Shown in pieces: positions 57,669 to 64,000 of a stretch of 64,000 nucleotides of DNA. The stretch covers positions 1,178,001-1,242,000 of the forward strand of contig LMOK01000002.1 of the NCBI GenBank assembly GCA_001423545.1, given 5' to 3'. The notes under the pieces were generated by a model. The model ran no database searches, was not told where the DNA came from, and saw only the letters and a program-made list of their open reading frames with translations. Origin of the DNA: Orlajensenia sp001423545 (GTDB taxonomy: Bacteria; Actinomycetota; Actinomycetes; Actinomycetales; Microbacteriaceae). A program made the translations under genes and the position numbers. Position 1 is the first letter of the stretch. Each line of letters begins with the position of its first letter.

Positions 57669-59471
57669 ATGTCCACGGAAACCTTCCCCGTGCCATCGCC
57701 CGCTGCCCCCTCTCAGAAGGGGCCTGAACTGCTGACCGGGGCCCAGGCCGTCGTCCGCACGCTCGAGCTGCTCGGCATCACAGACGTCTTCGGCCTGCCC
57801 GGCGGCGCCATCCTCCCGGTCTACGACCCGCTGATGGACTCCACCAAGCTTCGGCACATCCTCGTGCGCCACGAGCAGGGTGCAGGCCACGCGGCCGAGG
57901 GCTACGCATCGTCGAGCAACAAGCTCGGCGTCTGCATCGCCACCTCCGGGCCCGGAGCGACGAACCTCGTCACGGCCATCGCCGACGCCCACATGGACTC
58001 GGTGCCGGTCCTGGCCATCACCGGCCAGGTCTTCTCGACCCTCATGGGAACGGATGCCTTCCAGGAGGCCGACATCGTGGGCATCACGATGCCGATCACC
58101 AAGCACTCCTTCCTGGTGACCGACGCCCACGACATCCCGGCGACGATCGCCGCGGCGATGCACATCGCCACGACGGGTCGTCCCGGCCCCGTGCTCGTCG
58201 ACATCACCAAGGACGCCCAGCAGGACACCGTGCCGTTCATCTGGCCGCCCAAGGTCGACCTGCCCGGCTACCGCCCGGTCATGAAGGCGCACGGCAAGCA
58301 GATCCACGCCGCAGCCCAGCTCTTCGCCGAGGCGAAGAAGCCCGTGCTGTACGTGGGTGGCGGCGTCATCAGGTCGAAGGCATCCGAGGAGCTCCTCGCC
58401 CTCGCCGAGACCACCGGCGCCCCCGTCGTCACGACACTCATGGCGCGAGGCGCGTTCCCCGACTCGCACTCTCAGCACCTCGGCATGCCCGGCATGCACG
58501 GCACGGTTCCCGCAGTGCTCGCGCTGCAGGAGGCCGACCTGCTCATCTCGCTCGGCGCGCGCTTCGACGACCGGGTGACGGGCAAGGCATCGCTCTTCGC
58601 ACCGAACGCCAAGGTCGTGCACGTCGACGTCGATCCGGCCGAGATCTCGAAGATCCGCGTGGCCGACGTTCCCATCGTGGGCGACGCGCGCGACGTGATC
58701 GTCGATCTCACCGCCGCGTACAGCGAGGCCGTGCGCGATGCTCCCGCCGACATCAAGGACTGGTGGGAGTACCTCGACGGCCTCCGCACCGAGTTCCCGC
58801 TCGGCTACGCCCCGACCACCGACGGCGCCCTCGCACCGCAGTACGTCATCAGCCGCATCGGCGAGCTCACCGGCCCGGAGGGCGTCTACGCCGCCGGCGT
58901 CGGCCAGCACCAGATGTGGGCGGCGCAGTTCATCAAGTACGAGCGGCCCAACTCCTGGCTGAACTCGGGCGGCGCCGGCACCATGGGCTACGCGGTTCCG
59001 GCCGCCATGGGCGCCAAGGTGGCCCAGCCCGATCGCCACGTGTGGGCGATCGACGGCGACGGATGCTTCCAGATGACCAATCAGGAGCTCGCCACCTGCA
59101 CGATCAACGACATCCCGATCAAGGTCGCGATCATCAACAACTCGTCGCTCGGCATGGTGCGGCAGTGGCAGACCCTGTTCTACGAGGGCCGCTACTCCAA
59201 CACCGACCTGAACACCGGTGCCGACACCATCCGCGTTCCCGACTTCGTGAAGCTGGCCGAGGCCTACGGTGCCCTCGGCATCCGCGTCACGAAGGAGGAG
59301 GACGTGGATGCGGCCATCAAGCTCGCGCTCGAGACGAACGACCGCCCCGTCGTCATCGACTTCGTCGTGAGCCGCGACTCCATGGTCTGGCCGATGGTGC
59401 CGCAGGGCGTCTCGAACAACTACGTGCAGTACGCACGCGACCACAGCCCCGCATTCGACGAGGAGGCATAA
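57669..59471 (+). CDS. ilvB: acetolactate synthase large subunit
   Basis: The thiamine-diphosphate enzyme that condenses two pyruvates (or pyruvate and 2-oxobutanoate), the first common step to valine, leucine and isoleucine. The 600-residue protein has catalytic Glu69 in RHEQGAGHAAEGYA, the FAD/substrate region GATNLVTAIADAHMDS, and the ThDP-Mg motif GDGCFQMTNQELATC...NN near residues 462-490. Followed 4 bases later by its regulatory subunit. Confidence 0.98.
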   Translation: MSTETFPVPSPAAPSQKGPELLTGAQAVVRTLELLGITDVFGLPGGAILPVYDPLMDSTKLRHILVRHEQGAGHAAEGYASSSNKLGVCIATSGPGATNLVTAIADAHMDSVPVLAITGQVFSTLMGTDAFQEADIVGITMPITKHSFLVTDAHDIPATIAAAMHIATTGRPGPVLVDITKDAQQDTVPFIWPPKVDLPGYRPVMKAHGKQIHAAAQLFAEAKKPVLYVGGGVIRSKASEELLALAETTGAPVVTTLMARGAFPDSHSQHLGMPGMHGTVPAVLALQEADLLISLGARFDDRVTGKASLFAPNAKVVHVDVDPAEISKIRVADVPIVGDARDVIVDLTAAYSEAVRDAPADIKDWWEYLDGLRTEFPLGYAPTTDGALAPQYVISRIGELTGPEGVYAAGVGQHQMWAAQFIKYERPNSWLNSGGAGTMGYAVPAAMGAKVAQPDRHVWAIDGDGCFQMTNQELATCTINDIPIKVAIINNSSLGMVRQWQTLFYEGRYSNTDLNTGADTIRVPDFVKLAEAYGALGIRVTKEEDVDAAIKLALETNDRPVVIDFVVSRDSMVWPMVPQGVSNNYVQYARDHSPAFDEEA

Positions 59472-59475
59472 GACC

Positions 59476-59985
59476 ATGAGCACCCACGTCCTGTCCCTCC
59501 TCGTCGAGGACAAGCCCGGCCTCCTGACCCGCGTCGCCGGCCTGTTCGCGCGTCGTGGCTTCAACATCGAGAGCCTCGCCGTCGGCAAGAGCGAGATCCC
59601 CGGCCTGTCGCGCATCACCGTCGTCGTCGACGTCGAGGACCTCCCGCTCGAGCAGGTCACCAAGCAGCTCAACAAGCTGATCAACGTGATCAAGATCGTC
59701 GAGCTCGACACCTCGCAGTCGGTGCAGCGCGAGCACCTGCTCATCAAGGTGCGCGTCGACAACACCACCCGCTCGCAGGTGCTCGAGGCCGTCAACCTGT
59801 TCCGGGCCCGCGTGGTCGACGTGGCGACGGATGCCCTCGTCATCGAGGTCACCGGCGACTCCGGAAAGACCACCGCCTTCCTCAAGGTGCTCGAGCCCTA
59901 CGGCATCAAGGAGCTGGCCCAGTCTGGCCTCCTCGCCATCGGGCGCGGCTCGAAGTCCATCACCGAACGCGTCTTCAAGAACTAG
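59476..59985 (+). CDS. ilvN: acetolactate synthase small (regulatory) subunit
   Basis: A 169-residue regulatory partner of IlvB that confers feedback inhibition by valine. The ACT domain occupies about residues 3-75 (HVLSLLVEDKPGLLTRVAGL, FARRGFNIESLAVGKSE); the conserved C-terminal half includes EHLLIKVRVDNTTRSQVLEA and the ending GRGSKSITERVFKN. Translation start ATG 59476 lies 4 bases after the ilvB stop. Confidence 0.97.
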   Translation: MSTHVLSLLVEDKPGLLTRVAGLFARRGFNIESLAVGKSEIPGLSRITVVVDVEDLPLEQVTKQLNKLINVIKIVELDTSQSVQREHLLIKVRVDNTTRSQVLEAVNLFRARVVDVATDALVIEVTGDSGKTTAFLKVLEPYGIKELAQSGLLAIGRGSKSITERVFKN

Positions 59986-60028
59986 CGCTTCACGAATTAG
60001 CTGTACGAACACAAGGAGAGAAACACCA

Positions 60029-61057
60029 ATGGCTGAGATCTACTACGACAAGGACGCCGACCTGGCGATCATCCAGGGCAAGAAGGTCGCCGTTGTCGGC
60101 TACGGCTCGCAGGGTCACGCTCACGCGCAGAACCTCCGCGACTCCGGCGTCGAGGTCGTCATCGGACTCAAGGACGGCTCGAAGTCGAAGCCGAAGGCCG
60201 AAGAGGCCGGCTTCCGCGTTCTGAGCGTCGCCGAGGCGGCATCCTGGGCAGACGTCATCGTCATCCTCGCGCCCGACCAGTTCCAGCGCCACATCTACGC
60301 CGAGTCCATCAAGGACAACCTGGCCGACGGCAAGACCCTCGTCTTCGGACACGGCTTCAACATCCGCTTCGGCTACATCGAGGCCCCCGAGGGCGTCGAC
60401 GTGATCATGGTCGCCCCCAAGGGACCGGGCCACACCGTGCGTCGCGAGTACGAGGCCGGCCGTGGCGTTCCCGTCATCGTCGCCGTGGAGAAGGACGCCA
60501 CCGGCAACGCGTGGCCGACGACGCTCAGCTACGCGAAGGCCATCGGAGGCCTCCGCGCCGGCGGCATCAAGACCACCTTCACCGAGGAGACCGAGACCGA
60601 CCTGTTCGGTGAGCAGGCCGTTCTCTGCGGCGGTGTCTCGCAGCTCGTGCAGTACGGCTTCGAGACCCTGACCGAGGCCGGCTACCAGCCGCAGGTCGCC
60701 TACTTCGAGGTGCTGCACGAGCTCAAGCTCATCGTCGACCTCATGTGGGAGGGCGGCATCGCCAAGCAGCGCTGGAGCGTCTCCGACACCGCCGAGTACG
60801 GCGATTACGTCTCGGGCCCCCGCGTCATCGACCCGAGCGTCAAGGAGAACATGCAGGCCGTTCTCGCCGACATCCAGTCGGGCGCCTTCGCCGAGCGCTT
60901 CATCGCCGACCAGGACGCCGGAGCCCCCGAGTTCCTCGCGCTCCGCGCCAAGGGCGAGGCTCACCCGATCGAGGCCACCGGCCGCGAGCTGCGCAAGCTC
61001 TTCGCGTGGAACGCTTCCAACGATGACGACTACGTGGATGGCGAGGTCGCGCGCTAA
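60029..61057 (+). CDS. ilvC: ketol-acid reductoisomerase (class I)
   Basis: NADPH-dependent isomerase-reductase forming the dihydroxy acids used by IlvD. ATG 60029 follows AAGGAGAG; the protein has 342 residues, the class I length. The Rossmann motif is GYGSQGHAHAQNLRDSG with GLKDGSKS determining NADPH use. HGFNIRFGYI and APKGPGHTVRREYEAGRGVP are the substrate/metal region; TEETETDLFGEQAVLCGGVS carries the metal-ligand Glu/Asp residues. Last gene of ilvD-ilvB-ilvN-ilvC. A long hairpin follows. Confidence 0.98.
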   Translation: MAEIYYDKDADLAIIQGKKVAVVGYGSQGHAHAQNLRDSGVEVVIGLKDGSKSKPKAEEAGFRVLSVAEAASWADVIVILAPDQFQRHIYAESIKDNLADGKTLVFGHGFNIRFGYIEAPEGVDVIMVAPKGPGHTVRREYEAGRGVPVIVAVEKDATGNAWPTTLSYAKAIGGLRAGGIKTTFTEETETDLFGEQAVLCGGVSQLVQYGFETLTEAGYQPQVAYFEVLHELKLIVDLMWEGGIAKQRWSVSDTAEYGDYVSGPRVIDPSVKENMQAVLADIQSGAFAERFIADQDAGAPEFLALRAKGEAHPIEATGRELRKLFAWNASNDDDYVDGEVAR

Positions 61058-61083
61058 AAGCGCGTCGCACCACCCCTTTCCAT

Positions 61084-61172
61084 CGAGAACGCAGTTTCTG
61101 CGGGTCGCGGGCTTCCCGCACCCGCAGGAACTGCGTTCTCGCGTTGAGTCACTCGCGGGAACCGCGTTCTCG
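61084..61172. repeat. long hairpin after ilvC with a third degenerate copy
   Basis: 61084-61105 and 61120-61141 are reverse complements over 22 bases with one mismatch. Between them GCGGG/CCCGC (61107-61111, 61115-61119) extends the stem across one unpaired C to about 27 bp with a 3-base loop. A third unit at 61151-61172 is a 19-of-22 direct copy of the right arm. The hairpin probably terminates ilvC transcription, and the unit GGAACYGCGTTCTCG looks like a dispersed intergenic repeat. Confidence 0.8.
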
Positions 61173-61197
61173 CTCTGACATCCTCCGGAGGAGCCCC

Positions 61198-61932
61198 ATG
61201 ACAGCGGTCGAGATCGCCGTGCAGGACCTGGCCGGCGTGCGCACAGCCCTCGAGGAGGGCGCCGACCGCATCGAGCTGTGCATCGCGCTCGACCTGGGCG
61301 GACTCACGCCGTCGATCGGGCTCGTCGAGGCGGCCGTGGCCGCAGCAGCCGAGGCGCGGGTCACCGACTTCATCCACGTGCTGGTGCGACCGCGCGGCGG
61401 CGGCTTCGTCTACGACGAGAGCGAGCTCACCGTGATCGAGCGCGACATCCGCGCGGTCTTCGCCGCCGGCGCCGATGGCGTCGTCGTCGGCGCCGCACAC
61501 GCCGATGGCACCCTCGACGAGACGGCGATCGCGCGGTTCGTCGAGGCATCCGACGGCATGACGGTCACCGTGCACCGCGTCATCGACGCGGCACCCGACG
61601 CCCTGGAGGCGCTGCGTCCACTCGGGGACCTCGGCGTCACACGGGTGCTGAGCTCCGGGGGAGCGGCCGACTGCCGCGCCGGGGCATCGGTGCTGGAACG
61701 GATGCGGACGGCCGGCGCCGGCACCGTGCAGATCATGGCGGGCGGCGGCGTGCGCGTCGACGACATCGCGCTCCTCGTCGCGGCCGGTGTCGACGCCGTG
61801 CACCTTTCAGCCCGCGGGCGCACCGACCGGGGCGGAGCCAGCGGTCCGGGCGGCGGAGCTGCCGGATTCGACGTGACCGACCGCGCCGTCGTGCGCGCCG
61901 CGGTCGACGCCGCTCGCGCCGCGCAGGGCTGA
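61198..61932 (+). CDS. cutC: copper homeostasis protein CutC
   Basis: A 244-residue TIM-barrel protein of the CutC family. ATG 61198 follows GGAGGAG. Family motifs: ADRIELCIALDLGGLTPSIG, FIHVLVRPRGGGFVYDESE, GADGVVVGAAHADGTLD and VTVHRVIDAAPDALEAL. The family was named for copper tolerance in Escherichia coli, but that role is disputed and its biochemical function is unsettled. No other metal gene lies nearby. Confidence 0.93.
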   Translation: MTAVEIAVQDLAGVRTALEEGADRIELCIALDLGGLTPSIGLVEAAVAAAAEARVTDFIHVLVRPRGGGFVYDESELTVIERDIRAVFAAGADGVVVGAAHADGTLDETAIARFVEASDGMTVTVHRVIDAAPDALEALRPLGDLGVTRVLSSGGAADCRAGASVLERMRTAGAGTVQIMAGGGVRVDDIALLVAAGVDAVHLSARGRTDRGGASGPGGGAAGFDVTDRAVVRAAVDAARAAQG

Positions 61933-62021
61933 GTCAGTCCGGCATCGGCCGTCGTCGGCTGTTCACCCGACACACCGGCTGCTGATCGGTCCCGTTCAGA
62001 TCGGCGCGGGAGTCTGCGCGT

Positions 62022-64000
62022 GTGACGCACGAGGCACGACCTTTCCGAATCATCACCACGGCCGTCGCCACAGTTCTCGCCGGTGTCGTTCTCACGGTGC
62101 TCGTCACCGCGATGGGGAGCACTCCGGTCGAGACGCACGGCGCACAGGCTCGACTCGAGGGGACCGGGAGCGCCGCGGCGCGTTCGACCTCGAATCGATC
62201 ACCGAGTCCGCAGCCGCGCACGGAGGACCTCGTCGCCGGCGGGTCCGTCGTGATCAACGAGCTCGCGGCAGGTGGGCCGGCATCAGACTCCGACAGCTTC
62301 TTCGAACTGCGCAACATCGGAACGACCGCAGTCGACCTGAGCGGCTGGGGCGTGTACCGCTGCAGTGCCCAGGGTCTGCGCGCGAACGTCGGACGGGCCG
62401 AGACCGATCTCGACGGCGTCACCCTCGACCCGGGGCAGATCTTCACCGTCGTGCGCGTCGGAGCCCACCTCGACGGCGCGCCCGTCGATGCGCAGTTCAC
62501 CCAGCCGTTCGCCGCGCTCGGCTTCGGGCTCTACCTCGAGGATGCCGCAGGCCACCGCGTCGATTCGGTCGGGGTCTACCCGAATCAGCCGTGGCCGACC
62601 ACGAGTGAGTGCTCGAACGGCGCCAACCTGCCGAACAGCCTCGCTGCAGCGCTCGGAGAGAGCTGGCAGCGGGTCTCCGCCACCCGTGCCGGCACGGCCG
62701 ACTTCGAGCGGGCGACGGCCACGCCGGGGGCGCCGAACGTGCCCGACGGTTCGAACGCCGCGAACGACCCGACGAGGACCGCGGTTCCGGATGCCGCAGC
62801 CCGAGCCATCGTCATCAACGAGCTCGCGGCCGCCGGCCCGGCATCCCGCTCCGACGACTTCGTCGAGTTGCGGAACGAGGGCGAGGAGACCGTCGACCTC
62901 GCCGGGTGGCAGCTGTTCCGCTGCACGGCGAGCGGGCGGCTCACCGAGAGCAGTCGTCAGATCGTCCTGCCGGAGGACACCCGCGTGGAGCCCGGTGGAC
63001 TGCTGACGATCGCGAACGAGGACTACGTGCCGGCAGAGGAGGAGGCATCCGTCGCGCTGCGCTACGTGACCTCCTTCTCCGACTCGGGTTTCGGCGTACT
63101 GCTCACCACCCCCGACGGCAGGAGGGTCGACGGCGTCACGGTGTCGCCCCACCCCGACTCCGCCTGTCAGGACGGCGACGCCAAGCTGCCCGCCGAGCTC
63201 GACCCCAGGGCGGGGGAGTCGTGGCAGCGCATCGCCGACACCGGCGACCTGCTCGGCGACTTCGTGATCGGACCACGCACCCCGGGCACGGCGAACGCCA
63301 CCGAGGAGGACAGCGTGTTCCGCACGCCCTTCTCCTATCCGCAGCAGCCGTCGGTGGCGATCAGCGAGTTCGCGACCGACCCGTCGACCGAGGGGATGCC
63401 GGCAGGCGGTGTGCAGCGCAACTACGTCGAACTCGCGAACTACGGAGACGCGTCCATCGACCTGAGCGGCTGGAGCATCGTTCGCTGCGAGTCCGATGGA
63501 CTGCGGGCGCGCGACGACCAGGCCCGCATCGCCGCCGGCACGATTCTGCGTCCGGGCCAGACCTGGCTCGCCGCCGCCTCCGGGACGCCACTGGCAGCGA
63601 CGGCAGACGCGAGCTACGACACGGCATTCGACTTCCTGGGAAGCGGCGTCTGGGTGGCGGATGCCGCGGGCGAACGCGTGGACAGCGTCGGCGTCTACCA
63701 CGCCAACGAGATGGACCACAGCACCGAGCGTCCGAGCCCGTGCACGAAGGGGCTCTCGCTCATCACCTTCGAACCCGACAGGCTGCTCACCGAGACCTAC
63801 CAGCGCACGAGGTTCACCGGCGTCGACGCCGACGACTTCGTCACGGCACCAGCGACCCCGGGGGAGATCGACGAGCACCCGTGGATCGATCCGACGGTGG
63901 CGGATGCCGCGAGCCTGTCGAGGGCGGCGGTCTCGCCCGAGTCCGAGCCCGAGCCCGAGCCCGAGGCCGGTGCCGAGGCACCGGCTGCCGAGAACGCAGA
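62022..64000 (+). CDS. secreted protein with three lamin-tail domains, 3' end outside window
   Basis: GTG 62022 (VTHEARPFRIITTAVATVLA) opens 659 codons with no stop before the right edge. Residues about 8-32 are a signal peptide or anchor. Three lamin-tail (LTD) modules follow at about 75-225, 262-425 and 442-616. They are recognised from VVINELAAGG...FFELRNIGTTAVDLSGWGV, IVINELAAAG...FVELRNEGEETVDLAGWQL and VAISEFATDP...YVELANYGDASIDLSGWSI. Each module has a Cys in the W-x-x-x-R-C strand and another later (TSECSN, DSACQD, SPCTKG), suggesting one disulfide per module. The visible end is acidic and Pro-rich (EPEPEPEAGAEAP). Extracellular LTD proteins often carry nucleases or phosphatases downstream; here that part is not visible. 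Confidence 0.88.
   Translation, partial: MTHEARPFRIITTAVATVLAGVVLTVLVTAMGSTPVETHGAQARLEGTGSAAARSTSNRSPSPQPRTEDLVAGGSVVINELAAGGPASDSDSFFELRNIGTTAVDLSGWGVYRCSAQGLRANVGRAETDLDGVTLDPGQIFTVVRVGAHLDGAPVDAQFTQPFAALGFGLYLEDAAGHRVDSVGVYPNQPWPTTSECSNGANLPNSLAAALGESWQRVSATRAGTADFERATATPGAPNVPDGSNAANDPTRTAVPDAAARAIVINELAAAGPASRSDDFVELRNEGEETVDLAGWQLFRCTASGRLTESSRQIVLPEDTRVEPGGLLTIANEDYVPAEEEASVALRYVTSFSDSGFGVLLTTPDGRRVDGVTVSPHPDSACQDGDAKLPAELDPRAGESWQRIADTGDLLGDFVIGPRTPGTANATEEDSVFRTPFSYPQQPSVAISEFATDPSTEGMPAGGVQRNYVELANYGDASIDLSGWSIVRCESDGLRARDDQARIAAGTILRPGQTWLAAASGTPLAATADASYDTAFDFLGSGVWVADAAGERVDSVGVYHANEMDHSTERPSPCTKGLSLITFEPDRLLTETYQRTRFTGVDADDFVTAPATPGEIDEHPWIDPTVADAASLSRAAVSPESEPEPEPEAGAEAPAAENA

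Noticed and set aside
1..64000. CRISPR array, insertion sequences, rRNA genes or known riboswitches
   Set aside because: No regularly spaced repeats, transposase motifs, rRNA sequence or recognisable riboswitch core were found by reading both strands; the ilv genes show no leader peptide or T-box.

Overview
The window comes from a high-GC Gram-positive chromosome, most likely a member of the Actinobacteria family Microbacteriaceae. Support: strong G/C third-position bias, many GTG starts, the prfB-ftsE-ftsX...smpB gene order, a tmRNA tag (ANSKRTDFALAA) of the short actinobacterial type, and a GGCATCCG/CGGATGCC-type word recurring in and between genes from about 16.2 kb onward. Genus cannot be fixed from sequence alone.

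Bases 1 to about 16.2 kb look like an accessory region: lower GC, little of the GGCATCCG word, broken reading frames and short orphan genes. It holds the 5' part of an HNH nuclease gene (left edge, minus strand, not closed in the window), a small membrane protein, a LamG-type secreted protein, a 2144-residue RHS polymorphic toxin with a distinct C-terminal domain, and an overlapping presumed immunity gene. After these come a remnant of a wall-repeat protein, a PD-(D/E)XK-like orphan, small membrane proteins and decayed frames. The region ends at the tail of a Tad pilus locus (two TadE-like pseudopilins and a TadG-like protein).

From 17.7 to 36 kb there is mostly chromosomal core. It starts with an MFS transporter and a secreted beta-propeller/FN3 protein. 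Then come prfB (RF2), ftsE, ftsX, an inserted ABC permease/ATPase pair, smpB and a protein phosphatase. A TetR/MDR-efflux pair with a striking nested operator follows, then a SIMPL protein and ssrA (tmRNA) inside an 18-bp inverted repeat. The stretch closes with two small alanine-rich membrane proteins, a DksA-type zinc finger protein, an inositol-monophosphatase family enzyme and tRNA-Lys(CUU). smpB and ssrA, partners in trans-translation, lie about 4 kb apart.

From 35.6 to 53.5 kb are envelope and transport genes: a DUF4012 protein, a secreted Amidase_6-type protein, a ClC-family channel and a DUF1653 protein. A second TetR/MFS divergent pair with a clear operator is followed by a biotin ECF transporter (bioY-bioM-bioN), an ArsB/SLC13 permease, and a TetR-MMPL-YhgE/Pip cluster. 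In that cluster the MMPL protein carries a degenerate ABC-ATPase-like tail.

From 53.6 kb to the end are metabolic genes: a fused trehalose-phosphate synthase/phosphatase (OtsAB), the branched-chain amino acid genes ilvD-ilvB-ilvN-ilvC, a long hairpin, cutC, and the first 659 codons of a secreted protein with three lamin-tail domains that runs off the right edge. The least described items are the RHS toxin tail with its immunity partner, the MMPL/pseudo-ATPase fusion, the tmRNA-bracketing repeat and the nested TetR operator.
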